From Stentor roeselii (taxonomy: Eukaryota > Ciliophora > Heterotrichea > Heterotrichida > Stentoridae), in contig RSEH01000171.1 of NCBI GenBank assembly GCA_006503475.1, forward strand, positions 1 through 64,000: a stretch of DNA of 64,000 bases, given 5' to 3'. The position numbers and the translations under genes are program-made. Positions 47,740 through 58,800 of the stretch are shown piece by piece. The notes under the pieces are model-generated. The model did no database searches, had not been told where the DNA came from, and worked only from the letters and a program-made list of their open reading frames with translations. Every line of letters starts with the position of its first letter. Positions within the stretch are counted from its first letter, which is position 1.

Positions 47740-49356
47740 ATGGAAGGCATAAAAAGTGAAATCAAAATCCCAAAAACACAAATCAAGAAATCAGACTCTT
47801 TCTTCGGGTCCACCTTTACAGTACCTCCTAAATAGCTTTACGAGATCCACACGAATATTCCAGGAGTTTGTGAAATGATTACTTTAAAGCGCTATTCAGA
47901 ACTTCGAGAATTATCAGAAAAAGTAACTAAAAATCAGCTAAAACCTCTTTGCGAGACTCTTGATATCTACCTTCCCAACTTTCCAGGAAAAAAACTAATG
48001 AAAAACCGAGACTCTTTAACTGAAAAGCGACGTGAAAAGATAGAACGTTGGCTTCAACTTGCTGTGAAACATTCGAGCTTATCTAAAAAAATTATGGATT
48101 TCTTGAACTTAAGTGAAGAAACTATTCAAAACGAGTTATCGGCCTCGGCGAAACCTGATGAAAACTACGTCTTAGACTTCATTGAAAAGCTTTCAGGATG
48201 CAAGAACAACAAACTGAACCAAATCGATAAATTTTGTTTCATGTTTTTCTCAAGAAAAAGAACAGTCTCTGATGCTGTTTTAAAAAAACTTCTTGAAGCA
48301 TTGTTGCCTTTATGTGGATCAGATTTATGTGGAGGTAAAGTAGTTGACGTTCTAAGTAAATTAACTTCAAGTGACTATTTCAAGGACTTTGCCTGTGTTT
48401 GTAAGGTATTTGCAAACATCGATATTTACCTTCTAAGAGAAATGAACCTAAATGATTACTTGACAAAGAAAAAATTTGTAGACAGTCAATTACAAGTGTA
48501 TAAATTATGCAAGATATACGAAGAGAACTGCAGATCACCAGTTCTCAACGAACTAGTAAAACCTAAACAGCTCTTAAACGACAAAGACGCCATTTTTGTA
48601 TATAGAAACTGGGGAATGCAAACAAAGCAACCAGACCAGCAATTATCACTCGAAATCTTATCATGGCGCCCACTGATCTCCACTGAAAACATGAGTGTAA
48701 AGTTCAGGTTCATTGAAAGACAACTAGAAATCTCTGGAGAGATCATCGTTGAATCCTCTGTACAAAAAATAATCAATATCTTAACAGTTCCTTCAGAACG
48801 TAAAAAGTGGGACATTCTTCTCATCGACATGAAACCTGTCGGTTCAAACGGTTTCATCTTCACCTATTCAAGCGAGAAGACCGTTTATGAATTCCATACT
48901 TTAATCTCAATTGCAAAAGCTTCAGAATCAGAACAAATTCCAGCAACTGTTGAATTCGTTACAACTTGCTATGAAAAACTAGATCCTATTTCAAAGATAG
49001 GAAAAATTAACTCAAGTTACTCAATAGAGAAAATGGATGAACATGTTTCTAGCACTAAAGAAAGCCAAGATATGATTCTTTGTGGGTTGGCCAGCGACTT
49101 CGTCGCTGGCAGGGTAAAAGTGCAGTGGTCGTCGAGTTACTGTCAAACAAGCTTCTCATTAGTAAGAGGAGACGTGTTTCAAGAGGCTGATGTTCTCAAG
49201 AAAAGCTTGGATAGGCTTATTTGTGTTGCTGAAGGGCGAGAGGAACAAATGGAATCCTTAGAAAATCCGAAAAATCCACTTATTGATGCTTTTGAAAGGA
49301 AAAGACTTGACAGGGCTTTTACTTTTTGTAGTTCAAACCAGTTTCAGAGTGAATAG
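47740..49356 (+). CDS. PX-domain and START-like lipid-binding protein, one 15-nt intron
   Basis: Exon 1 is 47740-47820 and exon 2 is 47836-49356; the product has 533 residues. The intron removes an in-frame TAG and restores the N-terminus of a PX domain (about 28-105), including KRYSELRELSEK, the Pro loop YLPNFPGKK and REKIERWLQL, typical of PI3P-binding PX domains. A helical linker follows. About 295-480 fits a START-like lipid-transfer domain (FRFIERQLEISGEIIVES, SERKKWDILLIDMKPVG). PX domains bring proteins to endosomes; START domains carry sterols or other lipids between membranes. The pairing suggests a contact-site lipid carrier, which is an inference. The telomere-type repeat just upstream makes its promoter unusual. 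Confidence 0.85.
47821..47835 (+). other. 15-nt spliceosomal intron in the PX-START gene
   Basis: The intron reads GTACCTCCTAAATAG, lies between codons, and contains an in-frame TAG. Splicing joins a 27-codon first exon to the PX domain. Confidence 0.85.
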
Positions 49357-49394
49357 TATAAATAGATAATAATTGTTAATTAGTTATAAATTAA

Positions 49395-50945
49395 ATGAGA
49401 AATTTTCAAGAATATCTCTTTGATTTAATTGGATTTGTTTCAGGATCTGCTTCAGATTTGATGAAAATTTCAAAAAAATTTGAAGAAAAGAAAGAATTTT
49501 CAAGGTTGGCTGTCATTTCTGCGAATATTCTTATTGAGTACTGTAAAATGATTGAAAATTGTAAACCACTTGCTTTAGAACTTGATTCAAGTTTTGTTAA
49601 ATGTCAGGAAAATTTAGAGTTTTTTAGTGAAGAAGCTAGAGAGTTCTGCTTGGAACTTTCTGGGTTTGTTGAAAAGGAAGTTTTGGATGTGGAAGGAATA
49701 GTGAAGGACTTTGCATTTACGACTGATACTGAATTATCTGAGTTTTTATGGGTTGAAGATGAATCCTGTGATCGAGATGAAGGAATTTTAAGGTTTTCGA
49801 ATATGAATTACTTGGATTCGGATAATTTTTACCTGGATTCTGATTGTTTACAAGGAAAATGCAGAGAATTTCAACATTTTTCAAGGATTTTAAATTGCTA
49901 TGCGAAAATCTTGGCTAAATGTAAACAGGTCATCAAGATCTTTACTATTTTTCAAGTTTCAGCAGAAAAACACTTTAAAGTACTTGAAAATATCGTTTCT
50001 TTAATCTGTCAAAGCTCAAGAACCGATCAAAAACATGAAAAAATAGAAAAAAAACTCCAAGTTTTAAGCAATTTCGATGTAAAAATTCGAAAAAGTTTTA
50101 ATAAAATCTGGGAATTTAGTAAAAATTTTCTAAATTCTCTTGAAAAACTTCCAAAAGTTCGTTGTTTCAATTTAAACATTTCAATAATCAAGATATTTTT
50201 AGGAGAAAGACTGAAAAATGTTCTTAATTCCTTCAAAAGTTGGACTGATAAACTCGAAGCTTTTCATAAAACTGAATCTTTTTCACCTCGAAAGCTTTCA
50301 ATAGACTCTCAGTCCTCATCAGTGATTTCATCTAGATCAATCTTCAACTATTTCAACCTAAAGTCACAAATAGATTCAAAAATTGCGAAAGAATCTTTGA
50401 TAAAATACTTAAACATTTTAATTAACGCAATTTCTTCAAATTTTCCAGAAAACAATCAAAAAAATCTTGAAATTCTAAAAAATTTGATTAATTTTTTTAG
50501 TCTTTATCAAGATTCAGGAGCTGATTTCTTGAAAAGTATTGAATTTAAGACAAGAGAAAGGAAGATTTTAATGAGAAATTTTAGCAGAAAATACGAATTT
50601 ACTATTAAATTGATGAAACCTTCTGTTGATAAATTTGAAAAATATCAGAAAACTCTTTGGAGAACACGAAGTAATCAGAGAGGATTAATTGAATCTCGGC
50701 AAGAAATGATAGAACGTCCAGAAAATGATAAGATTTTAAAGAAAAGCAGGGAATCAATCAGTCTTATGAGGAATTCTCAGTCAAGTATTGTTAAAAATGA
50801 GAAAAATTTCACTCATGGAAAAGTTTTAAATAGAATCAGTTCATATACTCAAAATCTCACTTCAAGATTAACTGGGAAGTTTTTAAGATCAAGTCATGTA
50901 AAAAAGATGCAGAAAAAGGAGGTTTATATGATGTCTTTTCGTTAA
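49395..50945 (+). CDS. Unknown helical protein
   Basis: The product has 516 residues starting 38 bases after the PX-START gene. It is mostly alpha-helical with Lys, Glu, Phe, Ser and Leu, including likely coiled-coil parts (about 75-190 and 220-270). A Ser-rich stretch at about 300-325 (RKLSIDSQSSSVISSRS) and a basic Ser/Thr-rich C-terminal tail follow. No domain is recognised. A membrane-tether or vesicle-trafficking role would fit the neighbourhood but is not shown. Confidence 0.75.
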   Translation: MRNFQEYLFDLIGFVSGSASDLMKISKKFEEKKEFSRLAVISANILIEYCKMIENCKPLALELDSSFVKCQENLEFFSEEAREFCLELSGFVEKEVLDVEGIVKDFAFTTDTELSEFLWVEDESCDRDEGILRFSNMNYLDSDNFYLDSDCLQGKCREFQHFSRILNCYAKILAKCKQVIKIFTIFQVSAEKHFKVLENIVSLICQSSRTDQKHEKIEKKLQVLSNFDVKIRKSFNKIWEFSKNFLNSLEKLPKVRCFNLNISIIKIFLGERLKNVLNSFKSWTDKLEAFHKTESFSPRKLSIDSQSSSVISSRSIFNYFNLKSQIDSKIAKESLIKYLNILINAISSNFPENNQKNLEILKNLINFFSLYQDSGADFLKSIEFKTRERKILMRNFSRKYEFTIKLMKPSVDKFEKYQKTLWRTRSNQRGLIESRQEMIERPENDKILKKSRESISLMRNSQSSIVKNEKNFTHGKVLNRISSYTQNLTSRLTGKFLRSSHVKKMQKKEVYMMSFR

Positions 50946-51018
50946 TATCCTGTAAAATATTACTTTTATCTATAACTAGTGATAACTTGATGTTAATTCC
51001 TTTAAATTATCTTAAAAC

Positions 51019-52290
51019 TCAATAATCAAAACAAGTCTCATTCGCTTCCGACTGATTGCGTTTCCGATACTTATTCCTCAAACACGGAGAAGGTGTCCTA
51101 AGGGAAAACTGCGCAGGTCTATTCAAAACAATAAACATTCTATCAGCCGACTTTCCAAAAGCCCTTTCCCTGATTCCCCGAATATCTTTTTCAGTTAATT
51201 CCAGCTGTTTAGTTTTCCCCTTTTTCTTTAAATCACTATACAAAACTTTCCTCCTAACCTTCAAATCATCTCTAATCCTTTCAGCGAAATCAATACACTG
51301 ACTATCAAACTTCAAGTCTAAAATTCGTTGAAAGTCTTTATCTTTAACTTCTCTCATAATCCTCTTCTGCATCTGATTGCTATTAATGATCCCAATAGAC
51401 TCATCAGTTCTAACTTTCAACAAAAAGTCTTTTGCCGTAATAGCAAGAAGTTCGCCATTCGTAGAATAACACCTACAAGTCATTTCTCTATTCCTTCCCA
51501 ACAAAATATCATCCTCTCCAAACATCTCACCTCTAGTCAAAATCGCGACTTTTAAGTTAAACCTTCCTTTTTTCCCCGTGATTTTCACTTTTTTACTCAA
51601 TTCAAACTCTCCAGCCTTGACAATAAAACAATGACTCGCCTGTTCATTCGGTGCAAAGACGATATTATTTCGACTGAATTTCAAATTTTTAAAAAAATGA
51701 TACAAATTATCAATATTTCTTCTTCCCCAAGACTTAAAAACTGGTATTTCACGAAGCAAGTCAACAAAAAGGTTAATTTTTTGAACTTCTATTTTTCCTA
51801 AGATTCTCAGATAGTCAGATTTGTTGAGTACTGCAAAGTGACAGTCAGTTAAACAAGAAATTGTCGCGTTTCTTGGAGCGTCTTTCAAAAGAGCCAAGTC
51901 GCCGAAGGACTTCCCGTCGGACAAGATTGCGACTTGAATCATTTGATTTGGACTGATAGGGATCAGGACTTCCACCTTCCCGTTGATGATGATGAAGAAC
52001 TTCAGCCCGACTTCTCCGAAGTTGAAGACTATCTGAGTGGGTCTTACTTGTTTGTTTGCGCAGAATTCGTACTTCATTGACTGACATGACTCGAAATGGA
52101 TCAGGTCTGAATTTTCAGACTGGTCTTTGAAAAATTTTACATCTCGTGTTAGGAGTCTTAACATGTTTATGTCTTTCACTCGACGACTTGATGGAGGAAT
52201 TTGGAGCAGATTTAATGTCACTTCTAATGGAATTGATTCAGTTGATTCAAGGGTTTCTAGAAAGGATTGATGGTGCTTGAATGGAATCAT
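51019..52290 (-). CDS. Protein with two cyclic-nucleotide-binding domains, not a channel
   Basis: The product has 423 residues. CNB domain 1 (about 85-190) carries the phosphate-binding cassette FGDLALLKDAPRNATI, with the binding Arg and the usual Glu replaced by Asp. CNB domain 2 (about 200-300) has FGEDDILLGRNREMTC, with a weaker cassette lacking the standard Arg-Ala pair. There is no membrane segment, no PKA inhibitor motif and no kinase or GEF domain, only a basic C-terminal region. It may be a cAMP/cGMP sensor; in related families (such as cilium-linked CNB proteins) two CNB domains occur with regulatory roles. It ends in TGA, one of two such stops in the window. Confidence 0.85.
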   Translation of the reverse strand: MIPFKHHQSFLETLESTESIPLEVTLNLLQIPPSSRRVKDINMLRLLTRDVKFFKDQSENSDLIHFESCQSMKYEFCANKQVRPTQIVFNFGEVGLKFFIIINGKVEVLIPISPNQMIQVAILSDGKSFGDLALLKDAPRNATISCLTDCHFAVLNKSDYLRILGKIEVQKINLFVDLLREIPVFKSWGRRNIDNLYHFFKNLKFSRNNIVFAPNEQASHCFIVKAGEFELSKKVKITGKKGRFNLKVAILTRGEMFGEDDILLGRNREMTCRCYSTNGELLAITAKDFLLKVRTDESIGIINSNQMQKRIMREVKDKDFQRILDLKFDSQCIDFAERIRDDLKVRRKVLYSDLKKKGKTKQLELTEKDIRGIRERAFGKSADRMFIVLNRPAQFSLRTPSPCLRNKYRKRNQSEANETCFDY

Positions 52291-52926
52291 TGATTAGAAT
52301 TATAGTATTTTTTTTGGGTTAATATGGAATATAGTTTATTGGAGGAGTTTTATGCAGTTTTAGAAAAGGGATTGGAAAGTTTGAAGGAGATTGAATCAGG
52401 CTTGGCTTATCTGTGAAAAAAGACTGGAAATTGAAAAGGTTGAAAATAATTGATTTTTTTAGTGGGTTGTTTGGCTTATCTGAAGAGTTCACCTTTCTTA
52501 GTCGCCTAGGGATTGAAAACACTAGAAAGATGTAGATGATAAGGATTATAAAAATTATCTTCTTATCCAAGTCCTGTCAACATGCATCTGCCTCTTCATT
52601 CTTTTACTTATCTTATGTGTTAATCATGAATGTCTCAAAGTCCTTTCTCCAAGTACCGAGTCTTGCTAAGGTCAATTAATGTAAGATGATTTTAAAGTTA
52701 TTCTTAACAAGAAGCAAATTAAAAAAAAAATTTGAAAATTTTCAGCTTGGACTTAAAGTTTTCGAGATGATTGAGAAGATTTTCATTTTTCGGGTCTTTG
52801 ATTTGCTTTTTTGATAATTTCATCATCTGACACTTGGTGCATCTTGTTAGGGTTGAAGTCTCTTTCTTGCTGTTATTTCTGTTCTTGGATTTTTACTTTA
52901 ATATTGAAAAAAAAAATTTGGATTTA

Positions 52927-53064
52927 ATGATCGCGTTTAAATCATTCAAAATTAGACAAAAGAAACAAAATTTTAAAGTATATGATGGGATTGCTTTTTT
53001 AAGGAAGATTAAAGAAATTGATAAAAATAAATTTATTCTACATCAGCTGGCACAGATTTATTAG
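52927..53064 (+). CDS. Possible small protein of 45 residues
   Basis: From ATG 52927 the frame gives MIAFKSFKIRQKKQNFKVYD and ends in TAG at 53064 after 45 residues. The frame is open 31 further codons upstream with a hydrophobic run (FLLLFLFLDFYF) but no ATG. Lys-rich and Ile-rich composition resembles neighbouring AT-rich DNA, so it may be chance; a hairpin begins 11 bases after its stop. Low confidence. Confidence 0.2.
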   Translation: MIAFKSFKIRQKKQNFKVYDGIAFLRKIKEIDKNKFILHQLAQIY

Positions 53065-53075
53065 TTTAGAACTTT

Positions 53076-53095
53076 AGAGCATTTGGGAATGCTCT
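53076..53095. other. Perfect 8-bp hairpin with TGGG loop
   Basis: AGAGCATT, loop TGGG, AATGCTCT: a perfect inverted repeat in an otherwise structureless region, 11 bases after the stop of the weak ORF at 52927-53064. It could be a 3' stem-loop or chance. Confidence 0.35.
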
Positions 53096-54460
53096 GTGAA
53101 TTTCATCACGGTTTTCAGATTTTGATTTATTTGAAAGAGATGATAAATATACTGAAATGTACTTGATGATTATTATTACATATAACCTCTCCGGTAATTA
53201 TCACAAAATTATTAGGATTTTTCAATACTTTCAGTAAAAGTGGTGAAAATTGTTGAGCAAGTCTTACTGCTTCTATATTTTCTTGAAAAATTTATTTGAG
53301 TACTGAGGTTAAATGAAAATGATTAATTGATTTGACTTCATCATTGAAATGAATATCTTTTAACTAAAAATATTTTCTCTGAAAATAACTCGACTTTTTT
53401 TATGAAAATATTGGATCTGGAAAAGTTTCTTAGGTTTAGGAAAACTTAAGGGTTGTAAATTTGAGTTTTTGGTGCCAGACTATTATAAAAAATTCTGAAA
53501 AATATCTCATTCATTATCAATCCATTATACAAATTTGGATTATATAAAGAGGAGTTCTAGAATGTCTATCATCATTAACACACTTTATATTAATTGGCAG
53601 CTCCATGCAAAGGAATAATTCTGATTGTAACAAAGATTTTTTTCAAAGGGGTTCACAAATAAAAAGTAATTTTTCTAAATTCTTTATTATTTTCGAGGTC
53701 TCTAAAAAAAATCTTGACTTAAAACAATTATTGAAATCCAGTCTTGATACAATCAACAAAAGGTAGATTCTGTAAAATATTTAAAAATATCAGTCTCAAC
53801 AAAGAAATAAATAAATTTCTTTACTTACTTCAGGGTAAAAGAACTAATTTGTATTGCAAAAGGTATTCTACCATAAAATTTTAGCTGTTTAGATAGTTAA
53901 ATCCAATTAGGTTTTTAAACTGATGAATTTATTCAGGAAATAGTAAAAAGAATTTGGAAAGTAGCATTTGTTATCATCGCCGATAGAAAATATACTGAAG
54001 CTAACTCTTATATAATAATTCTTGTTGATAATTAAAATGCGCTGAAATAAGCATGGTTTAAACTTTATTCTAAAAATCACTTTTAACAAATTCCAATTTC
54101 AGTCTTCCAAAAAATCTATTCAAAATTATAAACTTGATAATCAAAGAATTCCTATCACTACTCTAAAAATTAAACCCATACAAATTCACCAAATAATAAA
54201 GTTCTCAAAACTAAACCCAGATTAAATCTAAAAACTAAACTCAAAGACATTACTCAAAGTATCTAAAAATACCAATTTTCTAATCCAATAATTTATAACC
54301 CTGATAAGTTTCATTCATCAAAAAGGTCTAAAAACAAATAATCCCTAAATCTAAAACCCTTGAATAAAATTCCTCACAATAATTAAATCCCAATTCAAAT
54401 CCAAAATAATACTAAACCATTTTTCCCTAATCCTCTTGTCAATCAATTCCAATCATAAAA

Positions 54461-55738
54461 ATGAGTCTAATTTGTTCTTATGGGTCATGCAGTGACATTC
54501 CAGAATTCTACTGCAAATGTAAAAAACTCGACTTTTTCTGCAAATTTCACGCAGATCTTCACTCCTCAGAAGATGAATCAACACACGACCTAGAATCAGC
54601 ATTTCTCTTCATTCCAACAAGTGAAAAAGGCAAGTCAATCACTCTTCTTCAAGATTTAATCCAAGAAAGTGACGATTTCCTTTCGGAAATCAAAGTCCTT
54701 ACCCAAAAAATCATGAAAATGAGTGAAGACTCGATAAAAAAACTATCAGGTTACAAAAAACTACTGAAATGGAACTTAAAAGAACTGATTCAGAATAATC
54801 GAGTTTTTTCAGCACCTGAAACAGAAAAACTTGCAACAGAAGAAAAGGTTTACGAAACTTTGATGCAGTTGAAGACTCAGTTTTTTAGAAATGAAAATTT
54901 GAGAGCTTTTGGAACGAAGCTTAAAGGAAACTTGAAATATTTTCAGGAAATTTATAATTATTACTCGAAAGACAATCATGAGAGATTTGTTAATAGAAAC
55001 CTTTGCTTTTTTGTTAGAAATTCGAATAAAATCGTACATTTTGATGCTTTTAAACAGAGTTTTAAATCGTTTGAAGTAGAATCGATTCAAACTCAGGGAT
55101 GTTTGGCTTCGATTTGCTTTGTTAATAGTAAATCGGTTTTTTGCTATGGAGGGCATTCGATTAATGATAAAAGTGAAGCGTTTTTGATTAATGTGGAAAA
55201 TCGATGTGTCAAGATTTTACCGAAGGGGGTTCCTAGGTCTTGTGCTTCTGCACAGTACTGGAATAACCGAGTATATGTTTTTGGAGGGTACAGCACAAGT
55301 ATCATGAAAAGATCTCATTATTTTGATTTGATCAATGAATCTTGGGTTCCTATTGCGGGTTTACCTAGCTTTCAGCAAGATACTAGCACAGTCAGCGTTT
55401 CAGGAAAGATTGTTATTTCAGGATATACTGACTTTTTATATGCTTATGACATAAAGGAAAATAATTACTTGAAATGCTGTGATCATGTAAAAACTTCATA
55501 TAGCAATATTCTGATACCTTACTTAAATAATATTATTTTACTGATGAACAGATTAATTTATATTGCTGGAAAATCTGATCTTTTTAATTGGACAGTTCAT
55601 AGTTGTTTATGCTCTTTTGAACAGACAACAAGTAAACCCGCGGTTCGAGGGAAATATGCTTATTTCTATACCATGACAAATGATATTTATCGATTTGATT
55701 GCGAGTCCTTTTGCTTAATTAGGTTTAATCATGAATAA
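54461..55738 (+). CDS. B-box-like and kelch-repeat protein
   Basis: The product has 425 residues. Residues 1-50 hold a Cys/His cluster like a B-box zinc finger (CSYGSCSDIPEFYCKCKKLD, FFCKFHADLH). About 60-165 is helical, a likely coiled coil. From about 205 to 420, kelch-type repeats with Gly-Gly pairs make a propeller (VFCYGGHSINDKSEAFLINV, VYVFGGYSTSIMKRSHYFDL). Similar proteins are common in ciliates and act as adaptors; TRIM-like and kelch adaptors often link to ubiquitin ligases, but no RING is present here. It is preceded by the 2.2-kb gene-poor region and converges on the Ca2+ channel gene. Confidence 0.82.
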   Translation: MSLICSYGSCSDIPEFYCKCKKLDFFCKFHADLHSSEDESTHDLESAFLFIPTSEKGKSITLLQDLIQESDDFLSEIKVLTQKIMKMSEDSIKKLSGYKKLLKWNLKELIQNNRVFSAPETEKLATEEKVYETLMQLKTQFFRNENLRAFGTKLKGNLKYFQEIYNYYSKDNHERFVNRNLCFFVRNSNKIVHFDAFKQSFKSFEVESIQTQGCLASICFVNSKSVFCYGGHSINDKSEAFLINVENRCVKILPKGVPRSCASAQYWNNRVYVFGGYSTSIMKRSHYFDLINESWVPIAGLPSFQQDTSTVSVSGKIVISGYTDFLYAYDIKENNYLKCCDHVKTSYSNILIPYLNNIILLMNRLIYIAGKSDLFNWTVHSCLCSFEQTTSKPAVRGKYAYFYTMTNDIYRFDCESFCLIRFNHE

Positions 55739-55848
55739 TTCATTATTTTTTAGGTTTAAGTAAGTCTAATACTTTATATTATTATACCATGCAAATACTT
55801 AAATATATTCAATCCCTCATTAATTTCCTTTAAATACTATTAAAACTA

Positions 55849-58800
55849 TCATAATCTTTCTTCAAACACAGTATTATCTCCAGGAAAATCCTCATCAGGG
55901 TCTCTAGGAGTGATACTAAACTGGGTATAACCTAACTTTCTACTTTCTACAACTCCTCTTACATAATTTCTCCACCCTTTCAAAATACTTTTAAGCAAAA
56001 TTTTTTCTAAGAAGAAATTTGTAGAAGTTTCTTTATGATCTTCTAAAATCTTCTGCTTCCAATATTTTTTCTGCTGTTTTTTTGTTAGTTTCGAGATGAT
56101 TGACTTTGTTTTTTTTTCTTCATTTCCAACAATTTTGCGAAAATAAGTATTTGAGTCTTTTTTCAAGAACTTTTTTTTTAATATTGCGAAAAGAAACTGG
56201 TTATAATAAATAAATCCTTCTTTATCAGTTTCTATTTGAAGAGCTTTAAGAAATCTCATTATTTTTAAGTGGTCTGTGTTGAAATTTATCCCGAATTCAT
56301 TTAAGTTTTTCATTATTTCAGGAAGGTCACTGATTTGAACTCGTATTCCTTTTTGATCCTTTGAGAAGAGGTTCCAGATGGTTTTGATGGGATAGACTGC
56401 CTGCTCAAATATAAAAGCTACAGTTTGCGGGTTTTTATCATATTCTTCATAAGACTGTATAATAACCATGATAAACAAGTTAAGCATGACAAAAACAACA
56501 AGAATCATGAAACTCAGAAAGTAAGTTTCAGCAAGTACCATTCCCTGAGCCTTGCCACATTCAAACATGATTTTATACCAGTCCTCGCCAGTTGTACATC
56601 TGAACAAAGTAAGCATGGCAAGTCCAAAACTAGCGAACCTCGCAGAATTCAAGGTTCCAAAAAAATGGTAGCCTAAAATCGCATATATGTAGAAAATCAG
56701 CACAAGCAATGCCATCACATTTCCAAAAGCAGGTAATGAGTAAAAAATTATATCTAGTAGCTTTTTTAATGGTTTGAGTATTTTAAACAAACGTATAAAC
56801 TTCGATATTCGAAAAACCTTTATCGACCTAATTAGCTGAGGCCCTTTTCTCAATAAGATGATACTAGATCCAAGAATAAACGTCAAAAAGATATCCACAA
56901 ACGAAATAATAACCACACCAAAATCAAAAACATTAGAAAAGCTCGAAAAGTATCTCCTCAACCCTAATCCAACGACCTTAAAAATCGCTTCTACCAAGAA
57001 AAAAAACGTAAAAATCAAATTACAAGTATCAAGAGCATACAAATAGTCCTTTCCCGCGTCTTCATACACAATTGCCATAGAAATCATATTACAGATGATA
57101 ACAAAAACCACAACCACTTCAAAATAACTACTTTCAATAACCCCAAAGCAAAACTTCCTAATTTTCCCAGAAGGTGTCTGACAATTTCCACCAGCAGAAG
57201 AAGCTTTAATAATAAGTTTCTGCATTTCAATCCAAGTCATCTGCTCCTTAGTTAAAATAGACGCTGCAAGTGAGGACTCATGTTTTCTAGCTTCATTAAA
57301 CTTCTCATAAACGACTCCAACAAACAGGTTCATGAAGAAAAAAGAAGAAATCGTGATAAAAATCACGAAATAATAAGAAACGTTTGGGTTGAAGTCCTTT
57401 ACAGGCGCTTTGTCCACATCAGTGGCGTCAATCGCGGAGTACATGATTTCCGGCCACCCTTCTTCTGAACTAAGAATCATCAAAGTAATAAAAGTATTCC
57501 ACACATTATCGAAATTCGGCCAAAGAACCTGCCAAGAAAATCCAGATTTTTCGCATAAATTTCTATCAAAACTTTGATTTTCCTTACAAATGTAAAGTTT
57601 TCCTGCAAATAACGAAACTCCTAAAATAGCGAACATCAAAACAACGATAGCTTGGACTATTATCACGTTTAAAATAGCGACAATAGATTGAAGTAATGAA
57701 ATAACTACGATTTTCATAGAGTTGTTATAGTTTATGTACCGGAAAGGTCGAAGAGTTCTTAGAAGTCTCACGACTTTTATGTGGGAAATTTGAATGTTGG
57801 CAAAAGCGAAGTCGAATATTGAAGAAAGGACGACGACTAGGTCGATGTAGTTCCATTTGTCTTTCATGTAAGAAGAGTCGCCGAAGATAAACCCACGACT
57901 GATGATTTTTATCAGAAACTCAAGGAAAAATATCACAGAAAATATCTTGTCAATCACGTCAAGTTTACTAATCATCTCATCTGACAAATAAGTGTCAACT
58001 GCCAGTTTTACACTACTCACTAAAATAATCATCAAAATAAAATACTCAAAAATCTGAGAAAACGACAAAAAAATGCAGAACTTTCTAAATTTATTCTCAA
58101 TTGAAAATAAAAAAAGACTCTTTCCAGGATTTGCTAAAATCGTATTTTTCACTGATTGAGAATGATTTAAATTCTGTTCATCTTCACTATCACTATTCAT
58201 TTCATCAATCATTCTCAAATTTCTCTGTAGTCTTTTCGACATCCTAATAGAATGACCTTCAAAGATCCTTTCCTTCCTTTCCTTAACATCATCTTCAACG
58301 TTATTTTCCGAGAAATTTTCAAGTAAAATCGCTAGAAACAAGTTCAAAATAATATAATTTCCCAAAACAATCCAAGAAATAAAATACAAACAACTGACAT
58401 ACCCAGCGTCAGAATTCATCGCTGCATAAAAAATGCTCTGCCAGTTCTCAACTGACAAGACTTGAAAAGTGCTGAGAAGACTTGCGTGAAAAGAGTCAAA
58501 ATTCGCTCTTGTTGATGATTTGAACTTGCCACTGAAGATTTGCATTCCTAGAATAGTGTAGACCATTATCAGGATAAATAAGAGAAGGCCGATGTACATG
58601 TAACGAGTGACTGACTTGCTGATAACTGCGATGATATGAGCCATTGAGTGCAGGTAACGAAAAAGCTTGGCAACTCGTAAGATTCTTAAGACTTTAAACA
58701 AGCGAAAGACCCGAGCCGTTCGAAAAGCACTTAAGACTGACTTGGTGCCTGATGTGAATGACAACTCGACGATACTTAGAACAACTATCGACCCATCAAA

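Larger units (their letters stand above)
52291..54460. other. Gene-poor stretch, 2.2 kb
   Basis: AT-rich, no supported gene except the weak candidate at 52927-53064. A hydrophobic minus-strand frame at 52319-52570 lacks an ATG and was rejected. A perfect 8-bp hairpin lies at 53076-53095. Otherwise nothing is seen. Confidence 0.6.

Noticed and set aside
52319-52570. Minus-strand hydrophobic frame of 83 codons
   Set aside because: It begins only at TTG, has no upstream ATG or intron that would extend it, and resembles AT-rich noise.
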